Shown: positions 1 through 6,306 of the stretch, one piece after another
Layout: each line of letters opens with the position of its first letter
How positions within the stretch are numbered: position 1 is the stretch's first letter
NCBI GenBank assembly: GCA_015520395.1
Contig: WAQG01000059.1
Span: forward strand, 1-13,954
DNA length: 13,954 nucleotides
Direction: 5' to 3'
Source of the DNA: Candidatus Geoarchaeota archaeon
GTDB taxonomy: Archaea; Thermoproteota; Thermoprotei; Gearchaeales; WAQG01
Made by a program: the position numbers and the translations under genes
Notes under the pieces: model-generated
What the model was told of the DNA's origin: nothing
What the model saw: only the letters and a program-made list of their open reading frames with translations
The model's database searches: none

Positions 1-117
1 CTTGTCTACAAGCTCCCTGGGGAACCTCCTCTCCTCATCAAGCGTCCTTGCGATTTTTTTGAGTTCGGCTTGGGCGAATTTCCGGGCGCCTCGCCTGATT
101 ATTCTTTCGGCGGACAA
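1..117 (-). CDS. acyl-CoA dehydrogenase, N-terminal fragment (runs off window)
   Basis: This short open frame reads leftward out of the window and gives 39 residues. They resemble the N-terminal helical domain of acyl-CoA dehydrogenases: RKFAQAELKKIA, then RTLDEERRFPRELVDK, matching the family pattern of an FAE-x-EI-x-P-A helix followed by DEE-x-x-FP-x-ELV. Such enzymes are FAD proteins that oxidise acyl-CoA to enoyl-CoA and pass electrons to ETF. The start chosen is TTG at 117. A TATA-like box on the same strand at 151-158 predicts transcription starting near 128, giving a leader of about ten bases, with GGGG at 128-125 as a weak ribosome site. The frame stays open further upstream and includes a plausible FDW a few residues before, so the exact start is uncertain. 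Its divergent neighbours are etfB and etfA, its expected electron acceptor, which supports the call. The FAD and catalytic regions lie outside the window. Confidence 0.6.
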   Translation of the reverse strand, partial: MSAERIIRRGARKFAQAELKKIARTLDEERRFPRELVDK

Positions 118-150
118 TTTTTGTCCCCAATCAAAAGCTGGCCTTAACCG

Positions 151-158
151 ATAATAAA
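151..158 (-). promoter_or_regulatory. TATA-like box for the acyl-CoA dehydrogenase gene
   Basis: Read on the minus strand this is TTTATTAT. It lies about 37 bases before the TTG start at 117, which places the expected archaeal transcription start near 128. The assignment rests on spacing and A/T composition only. Confidence 0.4.
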
Positions 159-203
159 CTTGCCCCAGCCCTGCGTGCCCGGCCGTGCGTCCCTGTCGTC
201 GCA

Positions 204-243
204 GTATAGGTTTTCTATATTTCCATGCCGCCTGTATAGGTTT
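204..243 (+). repeat. direct repeat GTATAGGTTT x2, 30-base period, in divergent promoter region
   Basis: GTATAGGTTT occurs at 204-213 and again, identical, at 234-243. The shorter core AGGTTT recurs at 253-258, overlapping the etfB TATA-like element, and AGGTTA at 264-269. The 30-base period is close to three helical turns, so a regulator could bind both copies on one face of the DNA. They lie between the divergent acyl-CoA dehydrogenase and etfB genes. An operator role is inferred. Confidence 0.45.
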
Positions 244-255
244 CGCCGGGTTAGG

Positions 256-262
256 TTTAAAT
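256..262 (+). promoter_or_regulatory. TATA-like box of the etfB operon
   Basis: TTTAAAT sits about 40 bases before the etfB ATG at 300, predicting transcription near 285 and a leader of about 15 bases that just holds the ribosome site at 287-291. A second A/T element, CTATATTT at 214-221, is a less well placed alternative. Confidence 0.45.
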
Positions 263-286
263 CAGGTTAAACAGCCCATTAACCAG

Positions 287-291
287 GGTGA
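287..291 (+). promoter_or_regulatory. ribosome binding site that decides the etfB start
   Basis: GGTGA ends eight bases before ATG 300. An in-frame GTG at 288 would add four residues but lies inside this site, so the ATG is the better start. It also gives the N-terminus usual for EtfB, MKIVVCVKHVPDT. Confidence 0.55.
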
Positions 292-299
292 GCACCCCA

Positions 300-1055
300 A
301 TGAAGATAGTAGTGTGCGTAAAACACGTCCCCGACACAACCGCCACCCTCGAAATAGCCCCCAACCAAAAAACAATAGAGACTGAGGATTTGGAGTGGGT
401 GATGAACCCCTACGACGAGTATGCGGTTGAGGAGGCTGTTCGTCTTAAGGAGCGTTTTGGAGGTGAGGTGACTGTTCTGAGCCTTGGCGACGAGGAGGCC
501 GAAAATATTGTTCTAACGGCTCTGGCGATGGGGGCTGACAGGGGGATTATTCTTCAGCCTGAGGAGCCCATAACGGATCCATATCTGATTGCTAAGGTTC
601 TTGCCGGGAAGCTTAGCGAGATGGAGTTTGATATAGTGCTTTTCGGGAAGCGGTCGATCGACTACAATAATCATCAGGTTGGCACGATGGTCGCGGAGCT
701 GCTTGGCATCCCTAGTGTGAGTAGCGTCAATAAGCTGGAGATACTGGATGGGAAGGTTAGGGCGAGGAGGGAGATCGAGGGTGGGGCGGCGGAGATAGTG
801 GAGGTTGAGATGCCCGTCGTGATAACTGCCGAGAAGGATCTCAATCAGCCGAGGTACGTGTCCTTCAGGGGCCTCGCGCTGGCCAGGAGGAAGCCCATCG
901 AGTACGAGGACGTTGAGGTTGAGGGTGAGGAGGGCTTGGAGATCGAGAAGCTGGAGTACCCGCCTGAGAAGAAGCCTGGACGGATTGTCGGCGAGGGCCC
1001 CGAAGCCGTCCCCCTCCTCGTCAAGCTGCTTAGGGAGGAGGCTAAGGTGATTTAG
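300..1055 (+). CDS. etfB: electron transfer flavoprotein, beta subunit
   Basis: EtfB pairs with EtfA to form the soluble flavoprotein that carries electrons from acyl-CoA dehydrogenases to a membrane acceptor. The 251 residues match the usual family length of about 250-260. The N-terminal strand MKIVVCVKHVPDT, the central segment GKRSIDYNNHQVG followed by AELLGIP, and the C-terminal NQPRYVSFRGLALARRKPIE all fit the family. The start at ATG 300 is supported by GGTGA eight bases upstream. It is the first gene of a plus-strand operon with etfA 12 bases downstream, then the membrane oxidoreductase. Whether this ETF is a simple carrier (AMP in the beta subunit) or an electron-bifurcating type (second FAD) cannot be told reliably by eye. 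The dedicated membrane acceptor next door favours a carrier role. Confidence 0.93.
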   Translation: MKIVVCVKHVPDTTATLEIAPNQKTIETEDLEWVMNPYDEYAVEEAVRLKERFGGEVTVLSLGDEEAENIVLTALAMGADRGIILQPEEPITDPYLIAKVLAGKLSEMEFDIVLFGKRSIDYNNHQVGTMVAELLGIPSVSSVNKLEILDGKVRARREIEGGAAEIVEVEMPVVITAEKDLNQPRYVSFRGLALARRKPIEYEDVEVEGEEGLEIEKLEYPPEKKPGRIVGEGPEAVPLLVKLLREEAKVI

Positions 1056-1067
1056 GGGGTGGTGTTG

Positions 1068-2057
1068 ATGGGTGGCATTCTGGTTTTTGCCGAGCAGAGG
1101 GATGGGGAGTTTAGGCGCGTCGCATTTGAGGCGGTGAGCGAGGCTAGGAGGTTGAAGGAGAGGATTGGTGGCCCTGTGGCGGCCCTCCTGATAGGACATA
1201 ACGTGGGTGGGCTTACTGAGACGCTAGGGAGATACGGGGCTGAGAAGCTTTATGTGGCCGACCACGAGTTCCTTGCAAGGTATTCCGGGGAGGCCTACAG
1301 AAACATCTTCCTTGACGCCATTGAGAGGATGAAGCCCTCAATGATAGTAGTTGGCTCAACGGCGATGGGGAGGGATCTGGTTCCCAGGATTGCCGCCAAA
1401 CTCGGCGTTCCAGCGGCTATGGAGGTAACCGAGATAATCGTTGAGGACGGGGTTGTGAGGGTTAAGAGGCCCATCCAGATGGGGAAGATAATAGCGACCT
1501 ACAGGCTGAGGTCTGAGCCTTACATAATTGTGATAAGGCCAAACACCTTCCCTGTAGAGGAGCTGGAGGAGCCGGTGTCGCCAGCGGTCGAGGTGATCGA
1601 CGCGTCTAAGCACATCGAAGGCGTGAGGGATAGGGTTGTTGATTTCGTTGCCGCTGAGAAGAAGATGATGGATCTAACCGAGGCTCCAGTTATAGTCTCC
1701 GGTGGAAGGGGTCTTGGCGGGCCAGAGCCCTTCAAGATGCTTTGGGAGCTGGCCGAGCTTCTGGGAGGCACTGTAGGTGCGTCGAGGGCGGCGGTGGATG
1801 CCGGATGGATCTCCCATGATCACCAGGTTGGCCTAACTGGCAAGATAGTTTCGCCTAACCTCTACATAGCCGTCGGGATCTCCGGGCAGATCCAGCATAA
1901 GGTTGGCTGCATAAACTCTAAGGTTATAGTGGCGATAAATAAGGATCCCGAGGCCCCCATCTTCGAATTCGCCGACTACGGCATTGTTGGGGATCTCTTC
2001 GAGGTCGTGCCAAGGCTGATCGAGGAGATAAAGAAGCTTAAACAGTCTAAGAGTTAG
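1068..2057 (+). CDS. etfA: electron transfer flavoprotein, alpha subunit
   Basis: EtfA binds the redox-active FAD of the ETF heterodimer. The protein has 329 residues from the chosen ATG. The N-terminal half is the adenine-nucleotide-hydrolase-like domain (start GGILVFAEQRDG). The C-terminal half is the FAD-binding domain, with SGGRGLGG at about 211-218, GASRAAVDAGW from about 237, then HQVGLTGKIVSPNLYIAVGI and SGQIQHKVG, and finally NKDPEAPIFEFADYGIVGD. These are the conserved FAD-contact segments of the family. In-frame GTG 1059, GTG 1062 and TTG 1065 could be used instead, but ATG 1068 gives the typical N-terminus and leaves the G-rich stretch at 1055-1064 as ribosome site. It lies 12 bases after etfB and 11 bases before the membrane oxidoreductase, so the three genes are almost certainly cotranscribed. 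Confidence 0.93.
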   Translation: MGGILVFAEQRDGEFRRVAFEAVSEARRLKERIGGPVAALLIGHNVGGLTETLGRYGAEKLYVADHEFLARYSGEAYRNIFLDAIERMKPSMIVVGSTAMGRDLVPRIAAKLGVPAAMEVTEIIVEDGVVRVKRPIQMGKIIATYRLRSEPYIIVIRPNTFPVEELEEPVSPAVEVIDASKHIEGVRDRVVDFVAAEKKMMDLTEAPVIVSGGRGLGGPEPFKMLWELAELLGGTVGASRAAVDAGWISHDHQVGLTGKIVSPNLYIAVGISGQIQHKVGCINSKVIVAINKDPEAPIFEFADYGIVGDLFEVVPRLIEEIKKLKQSKS

Positions 2058-2068
2058 GCTGAGTCCAG

Positions 2069-4048
2069 ATGACCCCACGGCCGGAACTCCTCTGGAATGT
2101 GCCAGAATGGGTGCTGCTGATCCACTATGTCCTCTTCCTCCTCGCGGTAGCCGTAGGGCTTTACGGCCTCTACCATAAGTATAGGGTTTGGAAAAAGGGT
2201 AGGGGGGATGACGAGGATCCTGGCCCGCTCTCCGCCAGGGTAGCTAGGGTTTGGAGGGAGGGCATACTCCAGTCCAGGATAAGGCGGAACCCATACCCCG
2301 CAATGATGCATCTCTTCATCTTCTGGGGCATGGCGGCACTTTTCGTGGGAACCCTGGTGGACACGATCGAGATCGACATAGCGATGAAGTTCTTCTCAAA
2401 GCCCCTGCTGACCGGGACGCCCTATCTCGTCTTCAAGTTCATCCTGGATATTATGGGCCTCCTCCTGATTATTGGCGTCGTCATGGCTGCTTACAGGAGA
2501 TATGTGGCAAAGCCTGAGGGGCTGAGGGAGAATAGGGGAGGCTTCGCCCCAATGCACATATTGCTGCTCCTAATAGCCCTGCTCGGCTTCCTGCTCGAAG
2601 GCCTTGAACAGGCAGCTCTATCCCCAGAGTGGGGTGTGTATGCCCCAGTGGGGCACCTGGTGGCGGTTGCCATCAGGTCCATTACTAATTCTCAGCCTCA
2701 GATAGCCTCCATATACCCGGCCGTATGGCTTCTTCACTCAACCCTGGCAATGCTGGGGATAGCGTCAGTCCCCTACACCAAGTTCCACCACATACTCATA
2801 GGCCCCCTCAACATGCTGCTTTACCCTGCCTCTAGGCCTATGGGAGCGTTGAAGTCTATACCCGGGATCGAGGAGGCTGAGAAGATAGGTGTCGAAAGGG
2901 TTGATGAGTTTACTTGGAGGCAGAGACTGAGTTTCGATGCATGTATGGAGTGTGGAAGATGCCAGGACGCTTGCCCGGCCTATAACAGCAAGAAGCCGCT
3001 TTCCCCCAAGCTCCTAATAGTTAAGCTGAGGGAGGAAATGTACAGGCCTGAGGCAAGAAGGCTTTTTGACGATATCGTCTCACCAACGGAACTTTGGTCG
3101 TGTACCAGCTGTGGGGCCTGCATTAATGAGTGCCCAATGCTGATAAACCACATTGACACGATCTTCGACCTGAGGCGCTTCCTCGTCTTAACCGAGGGGC
3201 GAGTGCCGGAGACCGCTAGGATAACCCTTGAGAGCCTTGGGAGAAAACACAACCCGTATGGCTTGCCGAGGAAGGAGAGGGCTAAGTGGCTTAAGGAGAT
3301 GGACGTCCCTATAGCCAGCGAGGGCGAGGAGTACGAGATCCTTTACTGGATAGGCTGTGCGGCCGGGTACGATAAGCGGCTGAGCAAGATAGCCCAGTCG
3401 GTGATAAAGTTACTCAGGGCGGCAGATGTGAAGTTCGCTGTCCTTGGGAGAAAGGAGGTTTGCTGTGGGGACCCCGCCAGACGCCTTGGTGAGGAGTTCG
3501 TCTTTGAGGCCCTGGCTAAAAGAACAATTTCCATCCTCAAGAAGTACAGGTTTAAGAGGCTCCTAGTCCACTGTCCACATGGCTACAACACCTTTAAGAA
3601 CGAGTATCCCAGGCTAGGCGGAGAGTTCGAGGTCGTCCACCACAGCCAACTTATATATGAGCTGTTGAGTTCGGGGAGGCTTAAGCTTAGAAAGACTTCA
3701 GGCATAGTCACATTCCACGATCCCTGCTACCTTGGCCGTTACAACAAGATCTATGATGAGCCCCGATGGGTGCTAGAATCCCTGGGCCTCGACCTCGCCG
3801 AGATGAAGAGGAGCAGGGAGAGGAGCTTCTGTTGCGGGGGTGGCGGCGGAAACTCATGGTATGAGGTAAAGGAGGGGGTTGCTATAAGCCATCTAAGGCT
3901 TAATGAGGCTTTGGAGACAGGCGCTGGCATGATAGCGGTGGCCTGCCCCTTCTGCCTCTCAATGCTCTTCGACGCAGCTAAGGTAAAGGGCGTCGACGAG
4001 AAGGTTCTGGTTAAAGATATAGCGGAGATACTCGCTGAGCTAATCTGA
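2069..4048 (+). CDS. membrane Fe-S oxidoreductase, probable ETF:quinone oxidoreductase (HdrD/EMO-like)
   Basis: This 659-residue protein probably takes electrons from ETF into the membrane quinone pool. The N-terminal third is a cytochrome-b-like membrane domain with about five hydrophobic helices (near 14-34, 79-99, 120-145, 163-182, 220-237). Histidines 19, 81, 163, 194, 223, 240 and 241 are candidate heme ligands. Two ferredoxin-type [4Fe-4S] motifs follow: C292, C295, C298, C302 and C345, C348, C351, C355. Two CCG domains complete it: C430, C465, C466, C502; and C553, C588, C589, C626, C629. The family includes HdrD-like and FadF-like proteins and bacterial ETF:menaquinone oxidoreductases, which share this layout. 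In the first CCG domain the final cysteine of CPxC is glycine (CPHG at 502-505), so one predicted cluster ligand is missing. The location directly after etfBA supports the partner assignment; the quinone type is unknown. A heterodisulfide reductase role is less likely, as no methanogenesis gene is nearby. Confidence 0.85.
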   Translation: MTPRPELLWNVPEWVLLIHYVLFLLAVAVGLYGLYHKYRVWKKGRGDDEDPGPLSARVARVWREGILQSRIRRNPYPAMMHLFIFWGMAALFVGTLVDTIEIDIAMKFFSKPLLTGTPYLVFKFILDIMGLLLIIGVVMAAYRRYVAKPEGLRENRGGFAPMHILLLLIALLGFLLEGLEQAALSPEWGVYAPVGHLVAVAIRSITNSQPQIASIYPAVWLLHSTLAMLGIASVPYTKFHHILIGPLNMLLYPASRPMGALKSIPGIEEAEKIGVERVDEFTWRQRLSFDACMECGRCQDACPAYNSKKPLSPKLLIVKLREEMYRPEARRLFDDIVSPTELWSCTSCGACINECPMLINHIDTIFDLRRFLVLTEGRVPETARITLESLGRKHNPYGLPRKERAKWLKEMDVPIASEGEEYEILYWIGCAAGYDKRLSKIAQSVIKLLRAADVKFAVLGRKEVCCGDPARRLGEEFVFEALAKRTISILKKYRFKRLLVHCPHGYNTFKNEYPRLGGEFEVVHHSQLIYELLSSGRLKLRKTSGIVTFHDPCYLGRYNKIYDEPRWVLESLGLDLAEMKRSRERSFCCGGGGGNSWYEVKEGVAISHLRLNEALETGAGMIAVACPFCLSMLFDAAKVKGVDEKVLVKDIAEILAELI

Positions 4049-4049
4049 G

Positions 4050-4583
4050 ATGAGGTACTGGACTGGAAGGGGCGATGAGGGTAAAACCAGCATACTTGGC
4101 GGGCATCAAGTCTGGAAGGATGACCCGCGGATAGAGGCTATCGGGGCGGTTGACGAGCTAAACGCCTTTCTTGGATTTGTTCTAAGTATTTCCAGAAACG
4201 CAGAGATAAGTAGGGTGATAAAGCAGGTTCAGAGACAGCTTTTCATACTGGGTGGAGATCTTGCGACTCCTTTAGACTCAGGACTAAGGATTGAGAGGAT
4301 TCGGAAGGAGCATGTAGCGTGGGTTGAGGATGTCATTGAGAAGGTGGGCAACAAGCTGCCGCCCATCAGGTGGTTCATACTTCCGGGCGGTTCTCAACTT
4401 GCATCTATTCTTCACATAGCCAGAACTGTTTGCCGTAGAGCTGAACGCAGGATAGTCGCCCTATCCAGGCTGAAGGAGGTGAACCCCGAGGTACTGAGAT
4501 ATATAAATAGGCTGTCCACACTCCTCTACATACTCGCTAGATGGGCGAACATGACGGAGGGAGTTGAAGAGGAGAGGGCCTGA
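4050..4583 (+). CDS. pduO: PduO-type ATP:cob(I)alamin adenosyltransferase
   Basis: The enzyme attaches the adenosyl group of ATP to cob(I)alamin, making coenzyme B12. At 177 residues it has the normal family length. Diagnostic motifs are TGRGDEGKTSILGG at 5-18 (the N-terminal ATP-binding loop), GAVDELNAFLG at 32-42, then FILPGGSQLASILHIARTVC and RRAER, the conserved helix segment that lines the active site, and YINRLSTLLYILAR near the end. The ATG follows the stop of the membrane oxidoreductase by one base, so translation is probably coupled. Its presence in an acyl-CoA oxidation operon suggests supply of cofactor to a B12 mutase such as methylmalonyl-CoA mutase, used for propionyl-CoA or odd-chain and branched-chain breakdown. 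No mutase gene is visible here, so that link is inference. Confidence 0.93.
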   Translation: MRYWTGRGDEGKTSILGGHQVWKDDPRIEAIGAVDELNAFLGFVLSISRNAEISRVIKQVQRQLFILGGDLATPLDSGLRIERIRKEHVAWVEDVIEKVGNKLPPIRWFILPGGSQLASILHIARTVCRRAERRIVALSRLKEVNPEVLRYINRLSTLLYILARWANMTEGVEEERA

Positions 4584-4644
4584 CTATTCTTAAGCAAACC
4601 TCGATCCTAAACCCTCCATCAACCTCTCTTTCAAGCCAATATGC

Positions 4645-4656
4645 ATAAATTTAATA
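4645..4656 (+). promoter_or_regulatory. TATA-like box for the CoxG-like gene
   Basis: ATAAATTTAATA is centred about 35 bases before ATG 4685, predicting transcription start within about ten bases of the start codon, so the mRNA is leaderless or nearly so. No ribosome site precedes this ATG, in agreement. The rest of the 101-base gap (4584-4644) is pyrimidine-rich and shows no hairpin I could find. Confidence 0.5.
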
Positions 4657-4684
4657 CCCATTTAGAAAACCTAATCTTTTAGTC

Positions 4685-5680
4685 ATGTCTCTTATCGGTG
4701 AGCGTATAACCCGAGGTAGTACTAGCATCACCGTCTCCTCAAACATAGAGGTGGTCTTCAACTTCCTCTCCTCAATAGAAAATGTTGTAAGAGGCTTTTT
4801 TAGCCTGTTCGTGGCTAGCTATGGATGGGAAGATGGGAAGTTCACAGCCGCCTTCTATATAAGACATGCCCCAGGCATTCTCTTCATAAGATTCCTTCGA
4901 GCAAGAGCCGTTTCTACTAGAAGCATCGTTAAGCTCAAGTTCTCAACCTCCGCTCGAAGACCCACCCTAGTGGAACACATGGGCATTGGTGATCTTGACA
5001 GGGTCCTGATAAGGTTTGAGCTCTTAGAGGTCACCAAAGATGTCACTAGGATTGTGATGACTGTTGAAATTTCCTATAAAGATGAGCCGGAATGGGTTTC
5101 AAGCTCTCTTTTAAGAGACATGATAGATAGTTTCAAAAGTATGGCTCCCCGAGTTCTCACAGCGTTGCCAAGACCAGCTGCTCCAAGCCCTATTACCGCT
5201 AAAGTTGAGAAAACCACTGTTAAAGTAGAAAAACCAGTTGAAGCGTCGCCCCCACCGTCATCTGAAGGAATGGTGGCGGTCGGTAGGGAGGGCTCGAAGT
5301 TAAGGTTTGAGGGTGAGGAAATCCTTAGACGTATAGGCAAAAGGCTCTATGATCCACTTCACCTAGGCCTCATAGCCCTTGAGGGGGAGGTTGTTGACGT
5401 GAGGGTTTCATCCCACAAAAATGTTGAGGAGTTATTGGAGGAACTTGCTGGGTCGCTTGATACAAGGCCTTATCTCCTCATAGTAGTTCCCCAGCCCTCC
5501 AGGAGATGGGAGCTTAAGGTCCTTCTTGATGGGGGGATGGTTGTGGGCTTAGCTCTAGAGCGTAGGGGGTCAAGGGTGTTTGGCAGAGATGTGTTTAAGA
5601 TTGCCAAGGTCGGAAATGAGGCTCTGGGGGTTTCAATAACGCGTATCTCGAGAAGCCTCATGGATAGGTTAAGGGGTTAG
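4685..5680 (+). CDS. CoxG/SRPBCC-like protein with unrecognised C-terminal domain
   Basis: I do not recognise this 331-residue protein with certainty. Residues 1 to about 160 resemble the SRPBCC (START-like) fold of CoxG proteins: an opening strand with a VSSNIEVVFNFLSSIENVV segment, alternating beta strands, and a long closing helix (SSSLLRDMIDSFKSM). CoxG proteins bind hydrophobic ligands or anchor carbon monoxide dehydrogenase to membranes, but no CO dehydrogenase genes are visible here. A low-complexity linker follows at about 165-205, rich in Pro, Lys, Val and Glu, with two related units AKVEKTT and VKVEKPV. The last 115 residues form a separate compact domain (LRFEGEEILRRIGKRLYDP, later RPYLLIVVPQPSRRWELKVL) that I cannot assign. 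It has no signal peptide or membrane segment. The downstream regulator gene begins five bases after the stop, so the two are likely cotranscribed. Confidence 0.5.
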   Translation: MSLIGERITRGSTSITVSSNIEVVFNFLSSIENVVRGFFSLFVASYGWEDGKFTAAFYIRHAPGILFIRFLRARAVSTRSIVKLKFSTSARRPTLVEHMGIGDLDRVLIRFELLEVTKDVTRIVMTVEISYKDEPEWVSSSLLRDMIDSFKSMAPRVLTALPRPAAPSPITAKVEKTTVKVEKPVEASPPPSSEGMVAVGREGSKLRFEGEEILRRIGKRLYDPLHLGLIALEGEVVDVRVSSHKNVEELLEELAGSLDTRPYLLIVVPQPSRRWELKVLLDGGMVVGLALERRGSRVFGRDVFKIAKVGNEALGVSITRISRSLMDRLRG

Positions 5681-5685
5681 GCGGG

Positions 5686-6006
5686 TTGCAGGGCCCATGG
5701 AGATGGGTGAGGCGGCATAGGGGCGGCCGTCCCCCGAAGCCCAGGATACTTGGACTTAGGCCGCCCATAGGAACGATCTTCATACCATATAAAAATGGTA
5801 TCCCATCCCCAAAGCCGCCGGTAAGGCTGGCCCCCGACGAGTACGAGGCCTTCAGGCTAGTTTATTATGAGGACTTGAGCCAGAATGAGGCGGCTATAAG
5901 GATGGGAATATCTAGGGGCACGCTGTGGCGGCTCCTCAGGAGTGCTAGGAAGAAGGTGGCCGCTGCCCTCGTTGAAGGCAGGCCGTTAGAGATTTCGCCG
6001 GTCTAA
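5686..6006 (+). CDS. DUF134-family helix-turn-helix DNA-binding protein
   Basis: A 106-residue protein of the DUF134 (UPF0251) type, thought to be DNA-binding regulators with a sigma-70-region-4-like helix-turn-helix. The signature is clear: basic N-terminus with RPPKPR at 15-20, the segment DEYEAFRLVYYEDLSQNEAA at 51-70, then MGISRGTLWRLLRSARKKVA at 73-92, ending with ALVEGRPLEI. The start is taken as TTG 5686, preceded by AGGCGGG. GTG 5707 is an alternative and would give an N-terminus closer to typical family members. In other prokaryotes DUF134 genes often sit beside DUF5320 and iron-sulfur or NifX-like genes; here two DUF5320-like genes follow. A perfect palindrome starts one base after the stop codon, and I infer that this protein may bind it. 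Its metal or redox signal, if any, is unknown. Confidence 0.85.
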   Translation: MQGPWRWVRRHRGGRPPKPRILGLRPPIGTIFIPYKNGIPSPKPPVRLAPDEYEAFRLVYYEDLSQNEAAIRMGISRGTLWRLLRSARKKVAAALVEGRPLEISPV

Positions 6007-6026
6007 TTTTGTGCATATGCACAAAA
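6007..6026 (+). promoter_or_regulatory. perfect 20-base palindrome, probable operator
   Basis: TTTTGTGCATATGCACAAAA is an exact inverted repeat with no mismatch or spacer. It begins immediately after the regulator's TAA and ends at the base before the TATA-like box of the tryptophan-rich gene. It therefore overlaps the place where TFB would bind, so a bound protein could block or recruit the archaeal transcription machinery. The DUF134 protein is the obvious candidate binder. No U-tract follows, so a terminator role is unlikely. Confidence 0.7.
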
Positions 6027-6034
6027 CTTATATC
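6027..6034 (+). promoter_or_regulatory. TATA-like box for the tryptophan-rich gene pair
   Basis: CTTATATC abuts the palindrome. Its centre is about 25 bases before GTG 6055, so transcription should start at or very near that codon, making the message leaderless. Confidence 0.5.
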
Positions 6035-6054
6035 CACAGCGCTAGTATGTCTAC

Positions 6055-6300
6055 GTGGTGATAGCTGTGGGATGGAAAGGAGGATGGTGGAGACCCTGGC
6101 CCGGAAAAGGCCCGTTCAGCTATCTACCACCCTGGGTGAGGCCCGGATGGGTATTTGGCAGGGGAGCTTGCTGGCTCTTCCTAATGCCCCATGCTTGGGA
6201 CTGGTGGAGAAGACACCCATACTGGTTTAGCCCATGGTACCACTGGGCCACACCCTACCCATGGACATATTATGTCCCCTGGTGGTATTATACCTGGTGA
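6055..6300 (+). CDS. small tryptophan-rich protein, DUF5320-like
   Basis: An 81-residue protein of unknown function containing 17 tryptophans (21 percent) and eight tyrosines. The motif GPFSYLPPWVRPGWVFGRGA at 19-38 is followed by CW; I recall similar motifs in archaeal DUF5320-like proteins but could not search. Cys39 and His46, 54 and 63 could bind a metal, though this is speculation. There is no clear signal peptide or continuous membrane helix; the aromatic residues are broken by prolines and charged residues. The start is GTG 6055, matching the expected transcription start from the adjacent TATA-like box; GTG 6058 and GTG 6067 are in-frame alternatives. The palindrome upstream suggests tight control, probably by the DUF134 protein. 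The stop overlaps the ribosome site of the next small gene, six bases downstream, so the two form one unit. Confidence 0.75.
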   Translation: MVIAVGWKGGWWRPWPGKGPFSYLPPWVRPGWVFGRGACWLFLMPHAWDWWRRHPYWFSPWYHWATPYPWTYYVPWWYYTW

Positions 6301-6306
6301 TAGGCG

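Noticed and set aside
288..299. GTG 288 as the start of etfB
   Set aside because: It lies within the GGTGA ribosome site for ATG 300 and would add four residues not typical of EtfB.
513..1199. Long open frame on the minus strand (228 codons) across etfB and the start of etfA
   Set aside because: It is the mirror of strongly conserved etfB/etfA coding sequence, and its translation is Leu/Pro/His-rich with no domain pattern.
6007..6026. The palindrome read as an intrinsic terminator of the DUF134 gene
   Set aside because: It has no loop spacer and is followed by AAAACTTATATCC, not a T-run; its place next to a TATA box fits an operator better.
6009..6230. Open frame on plus strand starting inside the palindrome
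   Set aside because: It overlaps the tryptophan-rich gene in another frame, would begin within the operator, and shows no family resemblance; the frame starting at 6055 fits the TATA spacing and the recalled DUF5320 motifs.
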